Assembly: GCF_019925205.1 (NCBI RefSeq)
Contig: NC_083560.1
Coordinates: 7,068,001-7,132,000, forward strand
Reading direction: 5' to 3'
Length of the DNA: 64,000 bases
Source of the DNA: Metopolophium dirhodum
Lineage: Eukaryota > Arthropoda > Insecta > Hemiptera > Aphididae
In this document: positions 13,760 through 25,934 of the stretch, piece by piece
How the letters are laid out: every line of letters begins with the position of its first letter
Numbering within the stretch: position 1 is the stretch's first letter
Program-made: the position numbers and the translations under genes
The notes under the pieces: model-generated
Told to the model about the DNA's origin: nothing
What the model saw: only the letters and a program-made list of their open reading frames with translations
The model's database searches: none

Positions 13760-13980
13760 TTTTGTTACTTAGTTAGGTGTTTGAAAATTAAATATCTGTA
13801 AAAATTTCAAAAACCAAAACGCGACTCCGAATAAAACCTATAAAAAAAATGTAATTGTTATAAGCAGGTAAATGGCATATAAAAAAAATTAATGACGAAA
13901 CGAAACAAATTTGTTTTTTTTTTTTTTAGAAAACATCGATAAACGTGAAATATATTCACAAAATTAGTAAAATTACTTAC

Positions 13981-14300
13981 GATGTATAATTGTACTGAGC
14001 GGAAGAGCGGATACGCACGACCCGTCAACACAAAAATGAATGTGAAAAGAACGAAAACAATTAGGTTAAGGAATGGAAACTGACCCGGTACCATAGAACA
14101 ATGCCAGGACCACACTACGAAACACGAATAACAGATCGAGACGGTGAGTGTTGAGCATCAATTATTCAGCATTGGCAAATCATAATTGACAATAGGAAAT
14201 TGTGATGGAAGCCCGACATTAATTTATCGTCAATACTTGAATTTTGTAAACAGACATTTCCCGACCAACCAACGTCCGACACACAATATACAATATCACT
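13981..14300 (-). promoter_or_regulatory. Putative cytochrome c 5' UTR exon and promoter
   Basis: On the minus strand a donor follows 13981 (GTAAGT) and pairs with the acceptor at 13796. The sequence upstream to about 14.2 kb is less AT-rich than its surroundings. No TATA box could be assigned with confidence. Confidence 0.45.
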
Positions 14301-14862
14301 GTTCACATTTATATGCTTACAGATATTTATTATTTTATTAACGTTCGAGGCATCGTTGGATCACCCGACCCGTGTGTTAATAAACTTGATGTTTTTCTGT
14401 GCTCTTTGAATAATCAATTTGAATAAAAAACAGATGGACAATCTTTTAACGAAGGGTGGCGCGGGACAATGTTTACTATAAACCTTGAGTGCGGGAGGCG
14501 ATGGACATGATAAGATATATTTATCCACGGACATACATCTGTTATATATAAATCTCAGTCCGTACATATACATATCGCGTATGATAACAAGTTTTTAAAA
14601 GCATAATCATAAAAGTGTTCCTTGATTATCAATCCGAATAATCCGATGCTTCATCAGCACGATTCAAGCTGATTTAAGAGGACGATATTGTTCTGTGATG
14701 TAATGGTACAGCCACAAATATATAAAAATACATTTTTGTTGAAATATTAAATTATAATTTAGTTATTACCCTGTAGATTGTATACAATAAGCAGTATCAC
14801 AGAATAAGACGATATTAGTAGTATTGCAGTAATACTCTAGATTAGCTATATAGTTATATACG
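14300..14862. other. Intergenic, nothing assigned
   Basis: A short fragment near 14676 (TTAAGAGGACGATA) resembles one end of the TTAA MITE family. Otherwise no gene or intact repeat is recognised. Confidence 0.35.
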
Positions 14863-15029
14863 CAGTAGCGTAGCCAGGGGGGCTAAGGTGGCTATAGCCC
14901 CCACCCCTATTGACTGGGTTGACCTTAGAAATTTGTCAAGATTAATAAAAAAAAAAAACGGAATTAAAGACATACTGTACTTGTATACTCAGCCCCCCCC
15001 CCCATACAAAATTCCTGGCTACGCCACTG
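14863..15029. mobile_element. Short MITE with CAGTAGCGTAGCCAGG ends
   Basis: The ends CAGTAGCGTAGCCAGG and CCTGGCTACGCCACTG are near-perfect inverted repeats. GTTATATACG on the left and GTTATACACG on the right form a probable target duplication. The interior is G- and C-tract rich. Related ends occur at 15579, 24161 and 24834. Confidence 0.8.
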
Positions 15030-15255
15030 GTTATACACGTATAAGGAAAATTCAGAGGTGACATATTTCCAATATTGTGTGTATGCGACAATTAGAAATA
15101 TTAGCTATAATATTAATATAATTATAATACAGTTCTTATGGCAGTCAACGAGAGGTGCGACTTTAAATATAATAGCGGTAGCTCTAGTTATAACAAGTTA
15201 GTTATAACAAGTTAGTTATACAACTAAGTTATACAACATCTTACCATGACAAAAT

Positions 15256-16410
15256 CAAGGCTGGGAATTAACGAGTTAAAAAGTTGAAGTTAAGTTAAAA
15301 AGTTAATTTAATTTTAACTTTTAACTTAACTGGTTACTTTTGGCTTTTCATCAACTTAACTGTTAACTTAATAAATTTATTTTTTAATTAACGTGAAATT
15401 AACGAGTTAATTTTTCATTTTAAGAAGTAAGTTAAGTTAATTTATTTTGTTTTTAATTTAATTATATTTCACTATTTTAGTATTTCGTTTTCGTGTCAAA
15501 AAATATGTATCGTAAATTGTTTAAAGTTAAAAATGTATATTATTCGAATCTTACTTAAATTGGAAATACTGTACAAAGCAGGGGCGTATTTAGATATATT
15601 TTTTTTTGGGGGGGGGGGGCTGTGGTATTTTCTCCAACTAAAATACCCTAATTCAGCCTATTAAAAATAAGAGTTAGAAAATTAGTACACAATTTTAATT
15701 TTTGTCATGATGATTTCAAAAAATTAATAATAAAACACTCGTCACAATCCACTGTCTTAGTAGTTAGTAGGTACGTACTACGTGCGATACTAAACGTCGT
15801 ATATATCAGACAACAAAATATTTATCTATAATAGCGGCTATAATATAACGGCCCTCGTCGTCACAACTTCTTGGAAATATTTTTAGCTCATACGGGCTCG
15901 TAATGCTCGTATAATTATTGTACGGTGATTGAAACGCGACAACGCGTGTATAATATCAGTAAATCAAATAAAATTACGATAATGCAGCAGTACCGCACGT
16001 CAAAATTAAGCATTATGTACCGAACTCAAAGATATAATCGTTACGATCAAAATCGTCATTGACACATTATAATATGAATAACTTGTTCGTTGTTAATAAT
16101 AATTCTTTATAAAATTATATTGAACTTTTACGATTTTACATCTAGTAGAACATAATAAGTAGACTTAATAAACAATTCCTAGATTTCGGGGGGGGGGGGG
16201 CTGAAGCCCCCTCAGCCGCCCCCATAAATACGCACTGGTACAAAGTATAAACACTAGTCTATAATATTTAGTTTTGGGTTGGAAAAAAATTAAGTACGCT
16301 GTTGATGCATAAACAAATTAACTCTTTTTTTACTTAATAAAAAATTAACAAAAATTGTGTATTAACTTTTAACTTTTTGTTAAAAAAAATCATTAACTTG
16401 CCCAGCCTTG
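15256..16410. mobile_element. hAT-like element carrying a nested insertion
   Basis: The ends CAAGGCTGGG and CCCAGCCTTG are exact inverted repeats, and the flanks GACAAAAT and GACCAAAT (15248-15255 and 16411-16418) match at 7 of 8 bases. The element is rich in GTTAAGTTAA-like motifs and is interrupted by the element at 15579-16237. Confidence 0.85.
15579..16237. mobile_element. Non-autonomous element nested in the hAT at 15256
   Basis: The ends CAGGGGCGTATTTAG and TAAATACGCACTG form imperfect inverted repeats, with an exact GTACAAAG on both sides (15571-15578 and 16238-16245). Long G runs sit just inside both ends. It is younger than its host element. Confidence 0.88.
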
Positions 16411-16677
16411 GACCAAATAGATGTATTTTATCATGCATCTTACTTTTTATATAGCCGCAGGTCGCAGTAGAAAATGGAAATTAAAATAATAATAATAGCA
16501 ATTGGCAACCGACAACGCTGTTAATTTTAAAAATAAATTACCCAATAACAGTAATATTATAATGTAAATATTTTACTGCATGGACGACGCTGCCGGTCGT
16601 CCGAACCCGTATATACAATACATCGCAGCAACAATAAACTTACCCGCACGCACACGATTGCGGGCGTTGTTTATAAG

Positions 16678-17592
16678 TAGGGAACGGATTTTATTGTAAT
16701 AAAAAAATCAAAATATTATGTAATAACCGCTTAACAAAAAATAAAAAATATTAAAATCTTATCTCTTGTCTAATTATTAAAACAATGTGAAACTACATGT
16801 TGTCTAAGATTTAAAAATGTAAAATGAATGCGATTTGGTCGTAAAATGTTTTTGTATTGACTGAATGAACGTTCCACATCGACTGACGTAATGATAGCAT
16901 ACTTCATAATATTAACTATATCAAGTGGTGTAAGTTCGACATCCAATAATGCTGTTGGATTTAGTCCTTGGAGTATATCTCTAATTGTTTTTTTAAATTT
17001 TTCAGCCCTTGATTTTTTTCTATCACATTTTTACATTTCAAATTTCGAGTTTCCAGTTGTTTTATAGTATACAAATCAAAAAACCAAAATTATCAGAAAT
17101 ATATGTTAAATTATTATTTTTTATCAAATTATTTGCTTTATTGATAGCGGGTGGCAGTTTCTATATTTAGATTTGAAATTATATTTTTAATTAACACTTC
17201 CTTATTTAATATTTTTATCGTCCGGCATTACCAAGATCGACTGCAATAACTGAAATAGTTCTAATGTATGTAGTGGCATGCCGCGTGCCGTAAATAAGTA
17301 CCTAGGTAAATGCCAAAATTGCTAATCTTGTTAATTTAGTCGAAGCACTCGAAGCAGATAATGTTTAGTCATCAAAAATTAATGAAAATATCAAAAATTA
17401 TCAAAATATGTACAAATTATGTACTTATTTACCGAATATGTAAAAATATGTATTTATACCAAAATATGTAAAAATATGTAAAGTAAATTTGGGTTTATTT
17501 TAATTAGAATGATCAATCGTACACATTTCTTATCAGATTAAAAATATCTCATTTCAATAAAAATATGTGTTTACAATAAAATCCGTTCCCTA
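16678..17592. mobile_element. hAT element with TAGGG ends and a remnant hATC region
   Basis: The ends TAGGGAACGGATTTTATTG and its reverse complement are well conserved. The flanks TTTATAAG and CTTATAAG (16670-16677 and 17593-17600) match at 7 of 8. The only recognisable coding sequence is a piece of the transposase C terminus on the minus strand. Confidence 0.85.
16775..17035 (-). pseudogene. hAT transposase C-terminal (hATC) fragment
   Basis: Reading leftward, an uninterrupted stretch of about 85 codons contains VDVERSFSQYKNIL, the typical hAT dimerisation motif, followed by LRQHVV. Upstream catalytic parts of the transposase are not visible in the element. Related residues occur at 34152-34250 in a different hAT copy. 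Confidence 0.8.
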
Positions 17593-17694
17593 CTTATAAG
17601 TTATTATAATATGCACTGATATTACAATCGTGTATTATATGAATTCTGAATATTGCTTGTACGACGCTGCCGGTCGTCCAATATCCGTTTATAA

Positions 17695-18023
17695 CAGCGG
17701 TCCTCACTAGGATTGTAGAATGGGCCAAATGTAATTTTTGAAAATTATTTGCGGGCCGCATGCATTTTTAATTATTTTTTTAATAATTAAAAACATAAAA
17801 ATTATATATATATATATATATATATTGTAAGGAAAGGGTATTGTAGGAAAAAGTACATGAATGACATAAATGTTTTTCTCGGATTTATAATTATAATTTT
17901 AAAATTCAATTCAAAGTTTATTTACTAGTTTTTATTCACTGTTTATAGAATTTCGGATTTTAGAATGAACAATTTAATTTTAGTGCGGGCCGCCGCTCTA
18001 AAGTTACTAAAGGGCCGCACGCA
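17695..18023. mobile_element. hAT-like non-autonomous element
   Basis: The left end is CAGCGGTCCTCACTAGG and the right part holds several GGGCCGC motifs. GTTTATAA occurs at 17687-17694 and again at 18024-18031, an 8-bp duplication. A (TA)n tract sits inside near 17806-17825. Confidence 0.7.
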
Positions 18024-18154
18024 GTTTATAACGTACCCGCACCCACACGATTGCAGTGCGGAGCTTATACATGCGAATACTGCTCGTGTGTACGTGGGTA
18101 CGGCATACCCATATGCCCCTGGTATCCGAGAGATATAACCAGGGTAACAAATCA

Positions 18155-18600
18155 AGAGGACGTCGGCGCGCACTAATAATATTGTTTCCTCTCTCTCGCG
18201 CAACGTAGACAAAACGCATTTGCGCAGAACCGTTTTTTTCATGTTTTTAAGTAATTTTAGAGTAAAATCGCCAATTACTAAAAAGATAGAGAACAATAAT
18301 TTCGAGGGAATGACATATCGGTTTTATATTTTATTGTTATCTCACTTTGTATTCGACTTTCAAAATAAACAAATAAATGTCGTACATTTAAATTATGTTT
18401 AAATCGTTTTGAAACAATAGTTAGAGAAATCGATATGTCATTCCCTCAAAAATATTATTCTCCATTTTACTCTAAGATTACTAAAAAACATAGAAAAAAC
18501 GATTCTGCGCAAATGCATTTTGTCTATGTCACGCGTGGGCTTGAGAGAGAAAACAAATAGTGCGCTGACATCCTTTAAGAGGATCTTAAATGTTCGCACA
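18155..18600. repeat. Foldback element with about 0.15-kb arms
   Basis: The left arm includes GCATTTGCGCAGAA at about 18217-18230, and the right arm repeats it inverted at about 18505-18518. TCTCTCTC-like and AGAGTAAAAT blocks also pair. The loop is about 100 bases. There is no coding frame. Confidence 0.75.
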
Positions 18601-20590
18601 CGACAAATGTTAAGTAGGCAGTAACTAGTAGTTGATTTATAGCTATTTTACTATTTAAAAATTTGCAATATTTTTTAAAAATGTAAAATTAAGAATATTA
18701 TACAATTAATTTTCTCCATTTAATTAATTTTAGTATAGATCGTCCCGTCGTCCAAACCACGAGCCGCCGCACCGACCGTGTTTGTTTTAGTGCATTATAT
18801 TATTATATAGTTTAGGTGTTATTCACTGTGATAAAAATCTGTTTATTAATTTAACTTTGGATTACTTAAGTGATATTTTCCTTTCAACAATTTTTAAATA
18901 TCTGTGGGTACGCACACCCAACCATTAAAAAATCCCAATCGGTTAATATACAATAGCAGGAAAAAATTGCATGTAGATACTAGATACAACAAACAACAAC
19001 AATTACTTTTAAGTTAAACATAAGAAAACGATTATTGTATTGCTGAATTATAATCAAGACCAAAGATCAATATTTTTGTAATACAGTGTTACAATAAGTA
19101 CGCGTTTGTTACGAAAAATAACGATTATCTAAATAGATATCTAATGTTATATTCAATATTGTAATAGCTATATATGTATAGGTAATATTAACCACAAAAT
19201 TGAGTGCCCGACGCCCGTATCTTATTTTGAACCACGACGCATACGGCCGTACCAGCAATACTGATAATAATAGTATAAGAATTTAATGATAAGAACTATT
19301 AAGAAGTATAAGAAGTATAAGAATCAGGTAATTTATCGTGGAGCTGTTGCGCATTGCAGTTGTCTCAGGCCTCAGTTTGCGTGTAACTAATTAATATTAT
19401 TTTACAGCCAAAACAGGTAATTTATTAATTTTTATAATTTAAATGTTTACGTATTTATTGTATTTTGGTTTTTTTGTATTCCTATCATTTTTGAGTTTAC
19501 TCGCGACACACGTATCTTATACATTTACAGTTTCAAATAAAAATGTAGTTTAAGTCGAACCCCCCCCATTAATAATGTATACCTACGCCCCCATCAGTGG
19601 CGTATATACGAATTATTTTCATTATGGGCCAATATATCACTAGTCAAGCATAGCACGACTATAACTACCTATACGGTTATAACATAACCATATAACTATA
19701 AATTTTTTAAGGAGCTGGGTAGGTAGTTAGAATTATGACATATAATATACAATATACAAATAAAAATATATTTTAATGTTATCTTACTATGAATTTAACA
19801 TCAAAGCAAGTCCTAACAATCTAACATTTCCTAAAAACGATTACAGTGTTTTTTTTAATGATATTTTCTGACTGCACAAACTATTATTCCCACTTTTGGA
19901 TTATTGTGGGGCATATTTTGTCTACCCTACGGACTGGTGAACTGTGCCGGCTATAGTACTGTCTACTGTACTATCTACATTTTTTACCTTTCAGAAGAAT
20001 GCATATACTCAGGAACAATACCTTAAATAAAACATATAAATCCGGACTATATAACCCGTGATATACCAAATAAATCATTTTATATTAATGCTCTATTTTT
20101 ATTGTAAATTATAATTTTAAAATTTTGTTTGTAAATATATAAGTAATATTTACTTGTAATAGGTAATTTGTGATAATAATCGTTTATAAAAATAAAAACA
20201 ATCGATTGACTAGTTAACTTCTTTTTAATTTTTGTGTTAAACTTTTACATCAAATAATAGTAGGTATAATTTTATAATATGCAATAAATATCCTGAAATT
20301 ATTTTTTTGCACTGCACAAAGTAACAATTTTCACGGCACAAAATGTGTCTCACTCTACACTAAAAAAAATCCTGCAGTGCAGATATTCATGTAATGCTTT
20401 AATTGAACTTGCAATTTCACTATGGGCTAGGCGGCAGTGCTCGAAATGGACCGGAACAGCATTCCGGTTCGTAATATAAATTTTGCGTCCGTTCCGGTCG
20501 GTGAAAATTAAAATTTAAGAGTTCTGGTACGTAAAAATCGACAGTATCACAATCTAGAGGATTAAAATTATAAAATTTCCTTTCGACAAA
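18600..20590. other. Repeat debris without a gene
   Basis: A short GC-rich patch lies at 18740-18790. At 19585-19640 there are fragments of the CAGTGGCGTAT family, and at 20430-20500 a hAT-like end (CAGTGCTCGAAATGG). I find no coding region I can defend. Confidence 0.4.
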
Positions 20591-22260
20591 ATATAATATA
20601 TAATATACTTAATATTGAGAGAAGTTCAATTGTTTGGTGCAACTCTAAAACAAATGACCGTAGGAACGTTTTTACCGAATGTTTATATTAGCATTTTCTA
20701 TACACCATAACATTTTGAAAATATTTTGACTTATTTTGAGCTGTTTAACGGACATTTTCAGTTTCCATTTTTCTATAAATATCAATAAAATTGTATTTCT
20801 GGGTAAAAAAGCGCGAATATGTAATGCAAGGCTCCTGATATATCGTTACAATAGCAGTTGAAAAATATTAAAAATACATAAGCACAAATTTTTTTTAAAT
20901 CATTAAAAGTTCTAATTTTTCAAATTTCAAATTTAATGAATATTTAGTAGTTAAAAATGTATAAAATGTTCAACTTTTATAGCTAAGAATTGAAAATTTA
21001 AAACAAGGCTTCACGTAAATAGGTTAGGCTATTCACAATAATATCATCAAATATACTTGGTAATATCATAGGCTGACTGACTGTTTTCGCTCAGAATCGT
21101 TTTTCTTATACAATGATCCACTTGTAACCTACTGTACAGCAGAGCGACATCCACTTGCCCACCTTTTTAGATTCTGATTTCTGAGTGAAGCGAAGTTTAT
21201 TTTTTATCTATAGACCATAGACACTATTTTCGGGTAGCAAACTTTGTCCAATACGTTCGGTCACTCTACAGTTCATAAATTTACAAATTGTCCCTTTCAA
21301 AATGTTTAAGTACGCGGCATTTAAAACATAACACATAATATATCTACAGTGAAATTCTTAGTTTTATAACTCTTCATATATGTATTATATTATATTTATG
21401 TATGTAAAATTCTACAAAGTATTATGCCATACTCGTAGGATCGACAGCGGCGCAACCATTGTAAAAATATGAATTTCAAACGCTCATAAAAATTTAATTT
21501 GACTTTCTTGTAGACATTTTTTTTTTTTTTTGATAAATGTAGTGACATTTATGAGGAATCTTGTGTTACATTTTTCAATATAAGATTTAAAAATAACATT
21601 TTTTATGAATTTTTAACTCAAAATAGTTGGAAATTTTCGTCACTTTTACGTATTTTGTCAATATTTTATCTTTAAATGCTTATAAAAAAAAATTGTGAAT
21701 TTTTAATATTTTTTATCTGTCTTTGAAACATTATATTAAGAGCCTTATTTAGAGCATTTTCTATACACCATAACATTTTCCAAATATTTTGACTTATTTT
21801 GAGCTGCTTACGGACATTTTCAGTTTCCATTTTACAATAAATATCAATTAAGTTGTATTTCTGGGTAAAAAAAGCTTGAAAAATTAATGCAAGGCTCCTG
21901 ATATATCGTAATAATAGCAGTTGAAAAAATATTAAAAATACATTGGCACAATTTTTTTTTATAAGCATTTAAAGATCGAATTTTGACAAATTTAATAATG
22001 TAAAAATTATTTTGTAGTTAAAAATTTATAAAATGTTCAACTTTTATAGCTAAGGATTGCAAATTTAAGACAAGGTTCCAAGTAAATAGGTTATATATAA
22101 ATTACTTTATTCACAATAATATCATCAAATATACTTGGTAATGCACTAATGTCATAGGCTGACTGAACGTTTTCGTTTAGAATCGTTTTTCTTATAAAAT
22201 GATATTATATCATTGAATTCAAATTTAACACCATCCATTACAGTGACCCACTTGTAACAT
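20590..22260 (+). repeat. Dominant repeat family, direct copies
   Basis: Two overlapping or tandem copies carry the family's middle and tail blocks, with the tail at 21060-21170 and again at 22110-22258. Short frames inside are inherited from the repeat and are not genes. Confidence 0.7.
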
Positions 22261-22264
22261 ACAT

Positions 22265-23535
22265 TTTTTTTTGATAAAGGTAGACAAACCGATGGATAAT
22301 CTTGTATTACATTTTCAAATCTTAGATTTAAAAAGAAAATTTTTTATGAATTTCTAACTCAAAATAATTTGCAAATTTTCGTCATTTTTACGTATTTTGT
22401 CAATATTTGAACTTTAAATGCTTATAAAAAAAATTGTGACAACGAATTTTTAATTTTTTTATCTGCATTTAAAACAATATATCAGGAGCATTGCATACAT
22501 TTTTCACGCTTTTTAACCCTACAAATAAAATTTTATTAATATTTATAGAAAAAAAAACTAAAAAAATTGAGAACTGAGAATGTCCGTAAACAGCTCAAAA
22601 AGAGTCAAATTATTTTTAATATTTTATCGCGTGTAGAAATTCTAATATAAACATTCAGTGAAATTTTCAAGTATCTACAGTCATACATTTTTAATTACAA
22701 CAAAATAAGAAAATCGTTACACGAGAAATCGAGTGAATATCAAATGTTGTAAAAATATAAATTTCTGACGCTCATAAAAATTTAATTTGACTTTCTGGTA
22801 GACATTTTTTTTTTTTTATTAAGGTAGATAAACTTATGGATAATCTTGTATTACATTTTTAAGTCTTAGATTGAAAAAGAAAAATTTTTATGAATTCTCA
22901 ACTCATAGAAATTTGCTAATTTTCGTGATTTTTCCGTATTTTGTCAAAATTTGAACTTTAAATGCTTATAAACAAAAACTGTGACTAAGGATTTTTAATT
23001 TTTTTCAAATGTCAATGTAACAATATAGTAGGAGCCTTGTATTAAATTTTCAAGCTTTTTTACCCAACAAAAATTTTATTGATATTTGTAGAAAAAAAAA
23101 CTAAAAAAAATGAAAACTGAAAATGTCCGGAAGCAGCTCAAAATAAGTCAAAATATTTGGAAAATGTTATGGTGTATAGGAAATTCAATTATAAACATTC
23201 AGTCAAAATTTCATGTACCTACGGTCATTTGTTTTAGAGTTGCACCGAAAACCAAAATCGATTTTCTCGAAAACAGATTTCGCGTAAATATTCCCGTTTT
23301 TCCTTAATTTTTCTTTTGTTTTTCACGTCGCTTTTGAAAACTACTAGGAAATGTTTACTTTTGAACCCCCAAAGTACCAACTAGATTCACTTTCCTATCA
23401 AAAAAGTTACTGTTGAAGAATATCCAAGCATTTTTACTGTCCTAAAAGGTGATGACAGACACAAAAATAAAAAAAAAAACATCATTGTAAAATCAATGCA
23501 TACATATCGCTTCGCCCAGAATCTAAAATATATGT
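22265..23535 (-). repeat. Dominant repeat family, inverted copy with internal tandem units
   Basis: The copy is inverted relative to the one ending at 22260. It contains two related units of about 0.5 kb in tandem (22265-22760 and 22795-23300) and ends with the head block CAGAATCTAAAAT at about 23519-23531. A 65-codon frame at 23110-23307 has a close relative inside the copy at 25935, but the differences look neutral. Confidence 0.7.
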
Positions 23536-24160
23536 TCAGATGTGTGTTAAATTTACTATTCTATATTATAAATTGTTAAAATCCTGCATACATTTCAATA
23601 AATTACGTTTTACTCATTCAGTCCAATTTGGGCCACTGTTATTCAACCCTGTTTTTTTAATGCTATTTACATATTATAATACCTACTTATTATTTAATTG
23701 GTCAGCAATTATGTTTTATTTTTTTTTATGTTAATATATACTCACCAGCCACCTGCAGGTACAAAATATATTTGTTAAATTCATAAAATTGACTAGTATT
23801 TTTAAAAAATTTAATATACTGCCCCGAGTTAGTTTAACTAATTGATAAAATAGGTTGTGCATAAGAAAATATAGTACCTACTAAAATAAAAATAAACCTT
23901 AGAAGGAATAATTTGTATGGTTCAAATGCAACAGAAATCAATAAATCAACCTTAACTAAAAAAAAATGTTAGGTACATTGAAAATGCGTCTAGATTAATA
24001 AAATTAATCTTAAAGCTATTTACAATAGAATTTTAAAACTGACCAAGTTCAGCCGTTTGACGGTAATTACTCCAAGCTATATCCGGGCCGCATTCAACAT
24101 AATATTATGGTTGACGACGGAAGAACATAATATATTATATTGGGTAGACCAAACCCATTG

Positions 24161-24330
24161 CCATAGGCGCAAATAGGTCCCGCTGGGAGGGCTTAACCCC
24201 CATAGAATTTCTATAGGCCCCCCCAAAACTACTGATTCCACTACTTCAATTTAAAAGCATCATAATAGAATATCAAGTATAGACCTGAGCTACAGCCCCC
24301 CCTAAATTTCAAACACTATTTACGCCTATG
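24161..24330. mobile_element. Short MITE of the G/C-tract family
   Basis: The ends CATAGGCGCAAATAG and CTATTTACGCCTATG are inverted repeats, with CCCATTG on both sides (24154-24160 and 24331-24337). Confidence 0.75.
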
Positions 24331-24833
24331 CCCATTGTTCATTTTTGTCTTTAATACAAATGTGCAATGTTATTTAATTTAAATGAATAATGAGGAAACA
24401 GTTTTGAATAGCCTTTATTTTCCAGCCGATGGTCAGAACGACAACATGTCAATATATTCTATAAACTATCAGGTAAGAAATATTTAATTTTAACAACTTT
24501 ATACTTTAAGACAGTATAGCTGTTAGTAATTGAGTTGAATATAGCGTCGACGTGCTGTGAGGGCAATGTCAGTGGTTAATTTAACTGGTATACGGTATAC
24601 CTACTAAACGATGAGTAGCCAAGTAGGTAAGTAGGATGGATTTTAATAACTGGCCATCATTTTTTCTTCACATTAGTATGTAGGTATAATATACTCTAAG
24701 CCTTAACATTAATCATGACTATAATTCGTAACTAAGTCATAATGTATTATACAAAGCATAGAAGAAAAATTAATTTCTCTAAATAATTTAATTCATACCT
24801 ACGATATATTTTATACTTAGAGACAGTGGCGTA

Positions 24834-25602
24834 ATTACGGGGGTGCATGACGGTGCACTTTCACACCCTGGTATTGTGTAGCAAAGATATGTTTTTGCAC
24901 CTGTAGAAGCTGAACTTTAAACCTATGAAAATAAATATTATTTCATTGATTTGTCAAACTTTTTATAAAAGATTATATGACTGAACAAATAATAAAACGA
25001 AGTTATAACTTATATAATAATTATGTTTTTATTACTAATTCATTATAATTTATAACGGATAGCCGTGTCGCTATCATAGATTATAGACTAAATTTACCAA
25101 AATAACATTTTTAATTTCATATAAATATCACATTTTATTACTGTTATTATTATGTATAATATTTTTTTTCATCATTTTTCGGGACAATAAAAATGCTTCA
25201 ATTTTCTTCAACAGCATCTATTCTAGTAGGACAGTGAATTTAGTTGGTACTTTAATATTCAAAAGCGTAAGGAAAAACAGACAAAAAATTAAGAAAAAAC
25301 TGAAATTTTTATGCCAAACCAGTTTTTGGTAAAATTAATTTTGTTTTTTAGTGTAACTCTAAACAAAATAATGATTATAAATGAAATTTTCACTGAATGT
25401 TTATTTTAGCAATTTTTTATATGCACCATAACATTTTCGTAATCATTGTAAAATCAATACATCGCTCTGCTCAGAATCTAAAATATATACCTAGTGCACC
25501 CAAGCAAAACAATTGGGTTTAAATAAGACTTAATTTGTTTCTACGATGATTGGACCAATAAAAGTTGTGCACCTACTAAAATTTAATAGAATTACGCCAA
25601 TG
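24834..25602. mobile_element. Non-autonomous element with exact CTTAGAGA duplication
   Basis: The ends CAGTGGCGTAATTACG and GAATTACGCCAATG form inverted repeats, and CTTAGAGA flanks both sides (24826-24833 and 25603-25610). Part of the dominant repeat family lies inside at about 25140-25490. Confidence 0.88.
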
Positions 25603-25644
25603 CTTAGAGATATTGTAATTACTAAACTTATTGTTCTTATACGA

Positions 25645-25925
25645 CAGGGGTCACCAACTAGTTTCGGCAGGGGTCCGTTTTGAAACTCACCAAACTTCCC
25701 ACGGTCCAAGAACACATTTAAATACCCAATGACTTTTTCATACATTAACAATCAATAACTACCTACTATATTGCAATAAAACGTACCTACTTGGAACGAG
25801 CGTCTATCAGTCAACTTCTCTGAATTATTTTTTGCACCTATGGGCTTTCAACGTAACGTGGCTCGGTGAAGGAGACACGTAAATTATATATATATTATAT
25901 ATGCATACCAACTCACAATATCGGA
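25645..25925. repeat. hAT-like end and a block shared with 10.3-10.5 kb
   Basis: CAGGGGTCACCAACTAGTTT at about 25646 resembles the start of a hAT element, but no matching right end was found. Positions 25791-25925 are the reverse-oriented relative of the repeat at 10250-10560. Confidence 0.5.
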
Positions 25926-25934
25926 TAATATTTT

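Noticed and set aside
17943..18296. 117-codon minus-strand frame
   Set aside because: It spans the end of a hAT element and one arm of a foldback repeat, so it is a chance frame.
23110..23307. 65-codon frame repeated at 23110-23307 (+) and 26149-26346 (-) with near-identical peptide
   Set aside because: Both lie in copies of the same non-coding repeat. Of five nucleotide differences seen, three change the amino acid, which is what neutral drift gives.
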